DNA of 64,000 bases from Nocardia ninae NBRC 108245 (GTDB lineage Bacteria > Actinomycetota > Actinomycetes > Mycobacteriales > Mycobacteriaceae). Shown here in pieces: positions 9,601-16,493 of this stretch. Below the pieces are notes generated by a model. The model was not told where the DNA came from. It saw nothing but the letters and a program-made list of their open reading frames with translations, and did not search any database. The stretch's first letter is position 1. Each line of letters opens with the position of its first letter. The position numbers and the translations under genes were made by a program. The DNA is taken from contig NZ_BJXA01000014.1 of the NCBI RefSeq assembly GCF_007990755.1, positions 62,001 to 126,000 of the forward strand, read 5' to 3'.

Positions 9601-11473
9601 CAACAGTGCACGGGCGAAGAAGCAGCAAAAACAGGGCATCACCGTGGTCGTTGGCAACCCCCCGTACTCAGTCGGACAGGACAATCAGAACGACGATAAC
9701 CAGAACCTAAAGTATGAAGTACTGGATGAGCGAATTAAGCAAACATACGCTTCCTTGTCAACCGCCACGAACAAGAATTCGCTATATGACTCTTACTATC
9801 GAGCTATCCGCTGGGCTTCAGATCGCATAAAGAACGAAGGAATCGTCGCCTTCGTATCAAATGGTGGATACATCGATGGCAACACCGCAGATGGCATGCG
9901 CAGGTCGTTGACGGACGAATTCGACGCGATCTATTGCTACAATCTGCGGGGTAACCAGCGCACGCACGATTGGAAACGAGAAGGCGGCAAGGTATTCGGG
10001 TCTGGAAGTCAGAACACTGTCGCCATCCTGATACTTGTCAAAGGTGGTAAAACTGCCCCTGGCGCAGGTTGTATGCTGAATTATCGGGATGTTGGCGACT
10101 ATCTTAGCCGCGAAGACAAACTCCGCATAGTAGGATCACAGGACCTCCACGCGGTGGAGTGGGAGTCGCTCACCCCAAATGCGAATGGGGACTGGATAAA
10201 TCAACGAGACGAGCGCTTCGCGGAATTCCAGGCTATTGCAACTAAAGATAAGGGCGAATCGAACAAGCCAATCTTCGAACTGTTCTCCCGAGGGCTGGAG
10301 ACTGGTCGTGACTACTGGGTATACAGCTTCTCGAAAGACCGCTTGGCGGGAAATGTTCAGGCCTCGATTGACTTCTATAACGAGCAAGCGGCCAGTTTTA
10401 GGGAGCACTGCAAGGCCAAGAGGATTACGGCTCCCAAGGTCACTGACGTCGACGAGTTCATAGATCGCGATCCCAAAAAAATTAGCTGGAATCGCATCGA
10501 CAAAATCCGGGCGGCCAAGGGGTCCGTATACAGTTATGACTCTGAGCGAGTTTCTGTCGCCAGCTATCGCCCTTTCTCCAAGCAGTGGGTTTACTTCGAT
10601 ACGCAAATGAATAGTTATGTGAATCAGTTGCCGCGGATGTTCCCTGCGCCGGAATATGCCAACTTGGGCTTTTATATTACCGGAACTGGATCTGACGAGC
10701 CCTTTTCGGTCCTGATGACGGACGTTGTCCCTGATTTGCATGCAGTTGGCACGAAGAGTGTTGGCCCATACTTCCCTCGGTTTGCATATCGTGAATTGAA
10801 AATTGAGGGAGGCTTCGATTTCGGTGAAAGCGGCAAATCTTACGAACGCTGCGACAATATTACAGACGCTGCTCTCCGTGAATTCCAGAATGCCTACAAT
10901 GACCCCCTTCTCTCCAAGGATGACTGCTTCTACTACACCTATGCGCTGCTGCATTCCCCGGAATATCGCGATCGTTTCGCCGCCGACCTGAAGAGGTCAG
11001 TACCACGCATCCCGAAGACACGTGACTTCCACGGCTTCGCCCAGGCTGGCCGCACCCTAGCGGACCTTCACGTCAATTATGAGCAAGCGGAACCGTACAA
11101 GGGCATCGTCGAGAAGGTCTCCGGCGACGCTCCCGACGCGTCACCCTCGCTGTTGTATCGCGTCGCCAAGATGAAAATTCCCAAATTGAAGGGGCAGCAA
11201 GACCGGTCGACGATCGTCTACAACAACCGTGTCACCCTCTCCAATATCCCGGAGGAGGCGTACCGCTATCAGCTCGGCGCCCGATCCGCCATCGAATGGC
11301 TTATCGACCGGTATCAGGTCAAAGTTGACAAGGCATCGGGGATCACCAACGATCCCAACGATTGGTCCGACGATCCGCGCTACATCATCGACCTCGTCAA
11401 ACGGATCGTGACGGTTAGCCTCGCGACGATGAGGATCGTGGATGCTTTGCCGCCGCTGGAGATCCTCGACTAG
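6611..11473 (+). CDS. Type ISP restriction-modification enzyme (nuclease-helicase-methylase)
   Basis: One 1620-residue chain carries all the parts of a LlaGI/LlaBIII-type enzyme. An Mrr-like PD-(D/E)xK nuclease lies at the N-terminus (D67, then Q82-C-K84). A superfamily 2 translocase follows, with Walker A ACGTGKT around residues 196-202 and DEAH at 334-337. A gamma-class adenine methylase follows, with DPFVGTG from 908 and catalytic NPPY at 1016-1019. The C-terminal 600 residues should be target recognition. The GTG start has GGGGAG upstream. Base composition drops clearly from about 9690 to 10920, just after NPPY, so the recognition module looks exchanged. The enzyme would methylate one strand of its site and cut unmodified invading DNA. 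Confidence 0.92.
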   Translation: MATTTVHDVLKAIRKGATSNRDRGTRFEELMLQYLSTDPEWTEQFSRVWMWADWPGADADKRDTGIDLVAQDRETGGFCAIQCKFYEPHHTVSKEDIDSFFTASGKGGFTRRMIISTTDKWGVHAEAALNDQQIPVTRLGLSQIASSPVEWHLPTVGAPIELSLQQKKEPRPHQREAIDDVFAGFADHNRGKLIMACGTGKTFTGLKIVERLQQERAAAGMGDHTTVLFLVPSIALLSQTLREWSFETEVPMRGFAVCSDRKVGKQHTVGDDNDMATYDLALPPTTDSDRLIQQMASVESTAGLTVVFSTYQSIATVAEAQQKGLARFDLILCDEAHRTTGVTLAGHDESAFVRVHDDTYIGADRRLYMTATPRIYNEDTKTDAKNAAALLASMDNEEMFGPEFHRLGFGKAVAQGLLTDYKVLILTIDEGVVAKTLQKGLASGSELNLDDAAKIIGCWNAMAKRTGTFADGSGFTQGETPMKRAVAFARSIADSKEIAARFNEVVDAYDDADDTLLHCEVDHVDGTFNTLERNRLLDWLKQDPGQNQARILSNARCLSEGVDVPSLDAVLFLHPRNSVVDVVQSVGRVMRLATGKNYGYIILPVAIPAGMPAEKALADNQRFKTVWQVLQALRAHDDRFNATVNQIELNKNKPDNKIGIGHVGPNDEAIGDQDGSSTSDSGQAAQSKHAQSAQGIQDALFSISDWRDAIYARIVDKVGERHYWEDWAKDIAQIADRHVTRIKAALAIPEKQAAFEEFVGELRETINPGVTNSDAIDMLAQHIVTKPVFDALFKDYGFAEHNPVSKAMQRMLDILDDQGLDAEAKTLEGFYTSVRDRAEGIDNHEGRQRVIVELYDKFFKTALPKTADSLGIVYTPIEVVDFIIRATEQALAKHLGRSLSDEGVQIIDPFVGTGTFPVRLLQSGIIKPGDLLRKYTSELHANEIVLLAYYIAAINIEAAFHDLVGGDYQPFEGIVLTDTFQLAEGTAKLEGMDVLEGNSARAKKQQKQGITVVVGNPPYSVGQDNQNDDNQNLKYEVLDERIKQTYASLSTATNKNSLYDSYYRAIRWASDRIKNEGIVAFVSNGGYIDGNTADGMRRSLTDEFDAIYCYNLRGNQRTHDWKREGGKVFGSGSQNTVAILILVKGGKTAPGAGCMLNYRDVGDYLSREDKLRIVGSQDLHAVEWESLTPNANGDWINQRDERFAEFQAIATKDKGESNKPIFELFSRGLETGRDYWVYSFSKDRLAGNVQASIDFYNEQAASFREHCKAKRITAPKVTDVDEFIDRDPKKISWNRIDKIRAAKGSVYSYDSERVSVASYRPFSKQWVYFDTQMNSYVNQLPRMFPAPEYANLGFYITGTGSDEPFSVLMTDVVPDLHAVGTKSVGPYFPRFAYRELKIEGGFDFGESGKSYERCDNITDAALREFQNAYNDPLLSKDDCFYYTYALLHSPEYRDRFAADLKRSVPRIPKTRDFHGFAQAGRTLADLHVNYEQAEPYKGIVEKVSGDAPDASPSLLYRVAKMKIPKLKGQQDRSTIVYNNRVTLSNIPEEAYRYQLGARSAIEWLIDRYQVKVDKASGITNDPNDWSDDPRYIIDLVKRIVTVSLATMRIVDALPPLEILD

Positions 11474-11817
11474 CTACTTGCTGAAGTCTTGATTCAGACG
11501 CTGCCGAATACGCGTCTCTAGAAACACAGCACACTGGTGTACCTGTGATAGGGCCAGATTAAACGGTCCGGACGGGTAAGCCATCGGCGAAAATCTCCAG
11601 CGGCTTGACATCCACCGCACGTCTCAGGGACGCTGGAGGCGCGAGTGGTACACCTGTACCTGTAGGGCCTCGATCCGTCTCTTCGGATCGGGGCCTGACT
11701 CATTTGAGCAGGGCTTCGCCGTGCTTGAGCGCACTCGCAATCCCACTGCGCCACAAGACATTGGCGCCCCTCGTCGACGTGCGGCGACACATCCCATCAG
11801 TTCTGAAAGGACTCGAC
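11474..11817. other. Non-coding gap of 344 bases
   Basis: No convincing gene is seen. The stretch holds one strong hairpin (listed separately) and two copies of a related short word: TACCTGTGATAGGGCC at 11540-11555 and TACCTGTAGGGCC at 11657-11669. It may contain the end of the restriction-gene transcript and a promoter for the genes that follow. Confidence 0.5.
11666..11695 (+). terminator. Hairpin, possible terminator
   Basis: GGCCTCGATCCG pairs with CGGATCGGGGCC through 12 base pairs (one G-U) around a 6-nt loop TCTCTT. There is no T tract after it, as is usual for actinobacterial hairpin terminators. It lies about 190 nt after the restriction enzyme stop. Confidence 0.45.
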
Positions 11818-11916
11818 ATGCCTTTGTTCATTCAGTGGATCCTTTGGTTGGTCGCCCTAACCCAGCTGGGCAGCGGCTCGGCCAGCGGTTCTGCTGGTCT
11901 CCCGACCGGCAGCTGA
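11818..11916 (+). CDS. Small hydrophobic peptide, 32 residues
   Basis: The ATG follows a clear GAAAGGA about 6 nt upstream. The product begins MPLFIQWILWLVALTQ, a single hydrophobic segment, and ends in a Gly/Ser-rich tail. It could be a tiny membrane protein or a leader peptide for the HNH gene 14 nt downstream. The frame is open further upstream to 11605, but only this ATG has a ribosome-binding site. Confidence 0.45.
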   Translation: MPLFIQWILWLVALTQLGSGSASGSAGLPTGS

Positions 11917-11929
11917 TCAACCGACGACG

Positions 11930-12205
11930 GTGACGACGGACCCGCGCCAGACCCACCGGTGGCGGGCCATCGTCGCTGACCTTCGTGCCCGGAGGCTGCC
12001 GTGCTGGCGCTGCGGGCAGCCGATCGACTATGACGCTGCCCGGTTCGCATCGGATGGCTTCGAGGCTGATCACGTCTATCCGGTCAGCACCCACCCAAAC
12101 CTGGCTCTGGACCCGGCCAACGCGCGAGCAAGTCACTTGCGCTGCAACCGGTCTCGCGGCAACGACGCCCCGAAGGCAGGGGCATGGGTGCGCTCGGACT
12201 TCTGA
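11930..12205 (+). CDS. HNH endonuclease
   Basis: The 91-residue product contains a zinc knuckle (CWRCGQPID) followed by the HNH core FEADHVYPVSTHPNLALDPANARASHLRCNRSRGN, with the metal-binding DH, the central N and the final H of the beta-beta-alpha fold. Small stand-alone HNH proteins near terminase genes commonly assist DNA packaging in HK97-like phages. Here it lies about 3.6 kb upstream of the terminase, so a free-standing homing or nicking role is also possible. Start is GTG. Confidence 0.85.
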   Translation: MTTDPRQTHRWRAIVADLRARRLPCWRCGQPIDYDAARFASDGFEADHVYPVSTHPNLALDPANARASHLRCNRSRGNDAPKAGAWVRSDF

Positions 12206-12350
12206 TACCTCGCAGGCGACTGCGGTCGTATTTGTAAGCTCTGGTCGATGAGTACGCTGAGCTGGTCCCGGAACAGACATCGTCGGCTCAAGCCCGCCAT
12301 TCCATCACCTCGAGCGAACCAACGCCGCTCAGCAACCTGAGGTCCAGCCG

Positions 12351-13001
12351 ATGCCGCAATACCGTGAAATCATCCACGTCGCCGCAGTAGGGGACGACCG
12401 AATCTCGACGCACCTTGGTCCTCTGCTGATGCGAATGAGCAAGGCGCTGTCAGTGGCTGGGACTCGGCGACGGTTCGGTCCGCTCGACCGAGAGCCCGAC
12501 AGTACATACATCCACGACGTCCAGACCGTCGAGGACCTCGTTGCTGCACTACAACATTCATCCACGATCACGCTCGTCACGGGCCACGGCGGATGGGGTA
12601 CTGGTAGTGACTGGAAAATCGGTCACGGCGAGTACAGCCCCCTGATATCGATCGGTGATCTTGCGCCGCTGGTCGGGCAGATTCCGACCAAGATGCTCAT
12701 AGTCTCGGCATGCCACGCGACTAACGCTGCGTCACAGTGGAGGTCGCTCCTCGCGAACGATGGGGTCCTCGTGGCCGTCGAAGGCCCGATACAGGTCGTC
12801 GACGCTGCGCGCTGGCTGACGACACTGCTGAGTGCGCTGGCGGCATACGGCGGCAAGAGAGAAGAGCCGCTGACGGCGGCCCAGCTGTCCGCAGCATTCG
12901 ACACCGCCCGTGGTTGCTTGCAGCTTCAGCAAGGAGCCTCGGGAATCAAGAATAGGCGGCCCGCCTTCGAACCGGTATCACTGGTGTTCAGAAAGTTCTG
13001 A
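12351..13001 (+). CDS. Caspase-like (clan CD) cysteine peptidase candidate
   Basis: A 216-residue stand-alone protein. A hydrophobic strand ending in a histidine (STITLVTGHGGWG, H79) is followed about 40 residues later by a second strand ending in a cysteine (KMLIVSACHATNA, C121). This strand-His-Gly and strand-Ala-Cys spacing matches the catalytic dyad of caspase/CHAT-type peptidases. No effector or sensor domain is fused to it. It lies between an HNH nuclease and a ParB-methylase, in the cargo part of the early region. A role in abortive infection or superinfection exclusion is plausible but inferred; it may instead be an inactive fold relative. Confidence 0.5.
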   Translation: MPQYREIIHVAAVGDDRISTHLGPLLMRMSKALSVAGTRRRFGPLDREPDSTYIHDVQTVEDLVAALQHSSTITLVTGHGGWGTGSDWKIGHGEYSPLISIGDLAPLVGQIPTKMLIVSACHATNAASQWRSLLANDGVLVAVEGPIQVVDAARWLTTLLSALAAYGGKREEPLTAAQLSAAFDTARGCLQLQQGASGIKNRRPAFEPVSLVFRKF

Positions 13002-13225
13002 GTCCGCTTCATCGGGCTTGGCCCACCACGCCAGACTTAGTTCCCGTAAAAAGCCAATCGATATTCGGCACTTGAGCGAGTTGGCGGGTCTAACGGGGGA
13101 GGGGCGGGTGGAAAGTTGAAGGCGATCGGCTCCTCGAATCCTCGGGCACTGGGCAATCTCCCCCCGCGGGCATACCCCCATCGCGCGAGGCACGCGGAAC
13201 TTCCAGTGGCCGGCGAGGTGTGCAC

Positions 13226-14476
13226 GTGAGTCGCCCGGTCGCCTCGATCCGATTCGACACCCTCGCCGTGGATCGACTGCACACCTTCGAGGGCAACCCA
13301 CGCCGAGGCAACGTCGACGCAATCGCGCAATCCCTCGACGCCACCGGCCAGTACCGGCCCGTCGTGGTCAACGAAGGCACCCTCACCGGTAGAGCCTTCG
13401 AAGTGCTCGCGGGCAACCACACCCTGCTCGCCGCGCGGCAACTCGGCTGGGCGGAGTTGGCCGTCGGGATCATCGACGTCGACGAGCAGACCGCGCGACG
13501 CATCGTCGCCGCCGACAACCGCACCGCCGATCTTGGCGATTACGACCACACCGCGCTGTTCGAACTTCTCGACGGCCTCGACGATCTGGCCGGAACTGGT
13601 TACAGCACCGAGGATTTCGACAAGCTCGTCGCCGAGATCATCTCGCGCGAGACCCGCACCGACCCCGACGACGCCCCGGAGCTGCCCGACGATCCGATCA
13701 GCGTGACCGGCGACATCTGGCAGCTGGGGCCGCACAGGCTCGCGGTTGGCGACGCCACCGACTTCGCCGCGCTCGAAGCGCTCATGGACGGCGAGCAGGC
13801 CGACTGCGTGTGGACCGACCCACCCTACGGAGTCGACTACGTCGGCAAGACCAAGGACGCCCTGCGGATCCAAGGGGACGCCGCCGGTGATCTCGACGAC
13901 CTGCTCGGCGGGGCGTTCGCCTCGATGGTCGCGGTCGCCCGGCCCGGCGCACCGGTCTATGTCGCCCACGCTGACTCCGAGCGCCTGCGGTTCGAGACCG
14001 CGCTGCGCCAAGCCGGAGTGCTTGTCCGCCAAAACCTGGTGTGGGTGAAGAACACGATCGTCATGGGTCGCAGCGACTACCACTACAAGCACGAGCCGAT
14101 CCTGTACGGGTTTGTCCCCGGCGGGGAGGGGCGGCTGGGCAGAGGTGGGGACCGCTGGCACGGAGACAACGCCCAGTCCACAACGTTCGAGTTCGACAAG
14201 CCCTTGGCCAACCGTGACCACCCGACCATGAAGCCGGTCGCGCTCATCGAAGCGATGCTGGCCAACTCGCTGCGGCCCGGTGGCCGGGTCCTCGATCTGT
14301 TCGGTGGCAGCGGCTCTACTCTCATCGCCGCCCACCAGCACGGCTCTGTCGCCCGACTGGTCGAGCTGGACCCGCGCTACGCCGACGTCATTTGCCGCCG
14401 CTCTCAGGAGCACACCGGGGTTGTTCCGATCCGAAATGACGGCGAGGCCGTGGATTTCACGGCCTCGCGTGGGTGA
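13226..14476 (+). CDS. ParB-like domain fused to DNA methyltransferase
   Basis: Residues 1-110 form a ParB/Srx-like domain (NPRRGNVDAIAQSLDATGQYRPVVV, then EVLAGNHTLLAARQLG and AADNRTADLG). From about residue 150 follows a beta-class amino-methyltransferase with catalytic WTDPPYGVDY near residue 200 and SAM motif LDLFGGSGSTLIAA near residue 355. This fusion is common in phages and conjugative elements. GTG at 13226 is chosen because GGCGAGG stands 7 nt before it; an in-frame GTG also lies at 13220. It probably methylates phage DNA, with the ParB-like part binding DNA or hydrolysing a nucleotide. Confidence 0.88.
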   Translation: MSRPVASIRFDTLAVDRLHTFEGNPRRGNVDAIAQSLDATGQYRPVVVNEGTLTGRAFEVLAGNHTLLAARQLGWAELAVGIIDVDEQTARRIVAADNRTADLGDYDHTALFELLDGLDDLAGTGYSTEDFDKLVAEIISRETRTDPDDAPELPDDPISVTGDIWQLGPHRLAVGDATDFAALEALMDGEQADCVWTDPPYGVDYVGKTKDALRIQGDAAGDLDDLLGGAFASMVAVARPGAPVYVAHADSERLRFETALRQAGVLVRQNLVWVKNTIVMGRSDYHYKHEPILYGFVPGGEGRLGRGGDRWHGDNAQSTTFEFDKPLANRDHPTMKPVALIEAMLANSLRPGGRVLDLFGGSGSTLIAAHQHGSVARLVELDPRYADVICRRSQEHTGVVPIRNDGEAVDFTASRG

Positions 14477-14488
14477 GCGGTGTCGATG

Positions 14489-14710
14489 TCAGAATTCGGC
14501 GACCACGGCGATCTGCTCGGGTGTCGGATTCGGGATCTCCTCGATCTCGTCGAGGGTGCACAGGTCGAATGCGCCATCCGCCCAGCGGATCTCGGCGAGC
14601 CCGTGGTGGGCGAACCCGTCCGGGTCGATCGCTGGGCAGGCGATGACCTTGCCGACGGTTGTGTCGACGCCGGTCGCTCCGAGCCAGTAGACCAGCGTGC
14701 CGGGAATCAT
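14489..14710 (-). CDS. Small hypothetical protein, 73 residues
   Basis: Minus-strand gene; its ATG overlaps the stop of the upstream gene (14707-14982) by 4 nt, which marks the start against a longer open frame. The product (MIPGTLVYWLG...ACPAIDPDGFAHHGLAE...NPTPEQIAVVAEF) is acidic and unrecognised. It forms a two-gene operon with its neighbour, facing away from the terminase genes. Confidence 0.6.
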   Translation of the reverse strand: MIPGTLVYWLGATGVDTTVGKVIACPAIDPDGFAHHGLAEIRWADGAFDLCTLDEIEEIPNPTPEQIAVVAEF

Positions 14711-14982
14711 GCCCGCCTCTGATTCTCGATGGCCGACGCGACGGCGGAGTCGATCCACTCGGCGAACTCCGTCGCCTGCTCGGGCAGCAACGTCAAGATC
14801 ACGTCGTTGCCGTTGATGGCGTCGTAGACGGCGATCCGTACGGTGCCGCCCCGGACGTCGACCAGAGCGTGTCCCCAGTCGTCAACCGTGACGCCCTCCC
14901 AGTCCATCCAGTCGCCCGCGTCGGGGTCCGGCTCGTCGTTCCACTCGACCTCCAGCTCCTCTTTGCGTCGGTCCTCGGTCAT
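14707..14982 (-). CDS. Small acidic hypothetical protein, 91 residues
   Basis: The ATG at 14982 is preceded on the minus strand by AGGAGGGG, a strong ribosome-binding site. The product begins MTEDRRKEELEVEWNDEPDPD and is rich in Asp, Glu and Trp; such acidic small phage proteins are often DNA mimics or inhibitors, but no family is recognised. About 32 nt upstream of the start is one copy of a bipartite motif also found upstream of the next minus-strand gene. Confidence 0.6.
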   Translation of the reverse strand: MTEDRRKEELEVEWNDEPDPDAGDWMDWEGVTVDDWGHALVDVRGGTVRIAVYDAINGNDVILTLLPEQATEFAEWIDSAVASAIENQRRA

Positions 14983-15013
14983 CGTGGTGCCCCCTCCTGG
15001 TGTCGGTACACCA

Positions 15014-15046
15014 CCATGAACGCTCTGACCGCGAACGAAGTCAAGC
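15014..15046 (-). promoter_or_regulatory. Bipartite promoter-like element, copy A
   Basis: Read on the minus strand this is GCTTGACTTC, nine variable bases, then CAGAGCGTTCATGG. Both blocks and their spacing are repeated exactly at 15712-15744, and each copy stands upstream of a minus-strand phage gene. TTGACT in the first block fits a -35 box; the second block would cover the -10 position with an 18-nt spacer (TTCATG). Confidence 0.5.
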
Positions 15047-15152
15047 GCCGGATCACGACGAAATATGTTGCTGCACAACGTATTACGGAGCTATGGTGTG
15101 ATCGCTTCCGGATCGCGACCGGAAGATGGACCCGCCGCCGACGGGCGGCGGG

Positions 15153-15212
15153 GTGGAGCCTCGGTAGGCCCAGCCAGAGGGCTGGTGTCCGAGTTCGACT
15201 CTCGGACTCCAC
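15153..15212 (+). ncRNA. Degenerate tRNA-like element
   Basis: GTGGAG and CTCCAC at the two ends pair as an acceptor stem. The 3' half has a textbook T arm: CCGAG, loop TTCGACT, CTCGG. A middle hairpin CCAGC/GCTGG stands in the anticodon position, but its loop is 6 nt. The D-arm part (GCCTCGGTAGGC) is shortened. At 60 nt it is too short for a normal tRNA and shows no clear anticodon. It may be a decayed phage tRNA or a tRNA-mimicking RNA. Confidence 0.4.
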
Positions 15213-15408
15213 GCGGACGGGGCATCCGCTCGCTACGGACCCCCGACCCCGGCGGGGACGCACGCCCCGCCGGAGCTGGCGGCGGACTGCGCTGCTCGGC
15301 CTGGACCGGACGGTAGCTCCGGATGGAAAGGGCAGGGGAGCGCAGTCCGCCGCACGCTGATCGTGTCGCCGGGTCAGCGATCGGACGATTGGTTCGTTCG
15401 GCTGTCGC

Positions 15409-15657
15409 CTAGCTCTGATCGGCGATCCAGCACAGGAAGCAGTCCGCCTCCCTATGGGCGGCGATGTCGTCACCTACTCGTTCGAGCAGGATGCGGTGGC
15501 GGGCCTGGTGCCAGTCCTGAGTTTCGAACAGGACCTCGAAGCGGCACAGCCGATCGTCATCAGGGCGATACGTCGACGCCGCGACGTACCCATCGAGGTG
15601 AGGCTCGGTCGAGCTCCTGCGCCACACCACGTAGGTGTTCGGTTCGTGCTGGTACAT
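15409..15657 (-). CDS. Small hypothetical protein, 82 residues
   Basis: The ATG at 15657 is preceded by CAGGGAGGG on the minus strand, which favours it over the longer frame from 15729. The product (MYQHEPNTYVVWRRSS...RHRILLERVGDDIAAHREADCFLCWIADQS) has no recognised family. Copy B of the bipartite promoter-like element lies about 55 nt upstream. It is transcribed away from the terminase genes like the pair at 14489-14982. Confidence 0.6.
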   Translation of the reverse strand: MYQHEPNTYVVWRRSSTEPHLDGYVAASTYRPDDDRLCRFEVLFETQDWHQARHRILLERVGDDIAAHREADCFLCWIADQS

Positions 15658-15711
15658 CGTGTTGTCCCTCCCTGAGCCTGTGGGCTGCCCGGCCATCGCA
15701 GGCGGCCATGA

Positions 15712-15744
15712 CCATGAACGCTCTGTCATTGCTGGAAGTCAAGC
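15712..15744 (-). promoter_or_regulatory. Bipartite promoter-like element, copy B
   Basis: Minus-strand reading is GCTTGACTTC, nine bases, then CAGAGCGTTCATGG, identical in both blocks and spacing to the copy at 15014-15046. The nine central bases differ between the copies, which argues for selection on the blocks and not for recent duplication. Confidence 0.5.
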
Positions 15745-15798
15745 CGACGCCGATGAGTCGGAAAGCGTTGCACCACAAGGGTTGTGAGGAGTCTGACG

Positions 15799-16197
15799 AT
15801 GCCGAAAAATGCTGTCGCGCAACAGGCTCTGCAGTTGCGGAAGGCTGGTGTGGCGTACGCGAAGATCGCCGAGCAGCTCGGTGTCAGCGAAGCTGAGACC
15901 TACGACTTGGTGACCGCCGCGCTGCAGGCGCGCGAGGAAGCACCCGAGACCCGTGTCCGCCTGGACCTCGAACGGTTGGACTCGATGCTGCTCGGTCTGT
16001 GGAAGCGCATCGGCCAGGGCGATCCGAAAGCTGTGGAACAGGGCCTGGAGGTGATGCGGTTGCGCGCGGACATGCTCGCCGGTCGCGCCGCCCCTGGTGA
16101 CGGCGGCGAGGTCGGGGACTACCTGGAATCGGTGAAAGCCGCTGCGCGGGAGAACAAGCAGAGCGCTGGGACGCGGCTGCGGGCGGTGGAGTCCTGA
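15799..16197 (+). CDS. Helix-turn-helix protein of the terminase region
   Basis: ATG at 15799 follows GAGGAG with about 8 nt spacing. The N-terminal 50 residues form a helix-turn-helix of the type found in phage small terminases (ALQLRKAGVAYAKIAEQLGVSEAETYDLV). The remainder (about residues 50-132) is helical and could oligomerise. It directly precedes a second small-terminase-like gene with TGATG overlap. It may be the DNA-recognition subunit of packaging or a regulator of the late operon. Confidence 0.65.
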   Translation: MPKNAVAQQALQLRKAGVAYAKIAEQLGVSEAETYDLVTAALQAREEAPETRVRLDLERLDSMLLGLWKRIGQGDPKAVEQGLEVMRLRADMLAGRAAPGDGGEVGDYLESVKAAARENKQSAGTRLRAVES

Positions 16198-16493
16198 TGG
16201 CGCGCTCGTTGCCGGAGTCGGTCGCGGCCGCGGTCGAGGAGATGACGTGGCTGACTCCGGCCGATCAGGCGGCGGTCGATCTGGCGCTGCGTTACGCGGT
16301 GCAGATCGAAGCCGGTATCAGTCGCGGCGGATCCGATGCGACCAAGGCTCTGTATCTCGGTCCGCATCTGCTGCGGGCGCTGGCCGAGCTGGGCGGCACT
16401 CCGGGAGGCCGGCGAGCCTTCGGTGATGGCGGCGGCGAGGGCGTCGAATCCACCTTGACCAGGCTGCGGCGCGAGTTTGGACACTCCGCGTAG
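16197..16493 (+). CDS. Terminase small subunit-like protein
   Basis: A 98-residue protein overlapping the previous gene by one base and the large terminase by 17. The sequence WLTPADQAAVDLALRYAVQIE...TKALYLGPHLLRALAELGGTPGGRR matches the short small-terminase proteins of actinobacterial HK97-like phages. It would bind the packaging site and load the large subunit. Confidence 0.75.
   Translation: MARSLPESVAAAVEEMTWLTPADQAAVDLALRYAVQIEAGISRGGSDATKALYLGPHLLRALAELGGTPGGRRAFGDGGGEGVESTLTRLRREFGHSA

Noticed and set aside
8027-9628. 533-residue minus-strand frame
   Set aside because: It is the exact antisense of the Type ISP enzyme helicase and methylase core, whose plus-strand motifs are intact; the frame is open only because of GC bias.
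13037-14413. 458-residue minus-strand frame
   Set aside because: Antisense of the ParB-methylase fusion; its composition is that of a GC-skew shadow and it has no recognisable motif.
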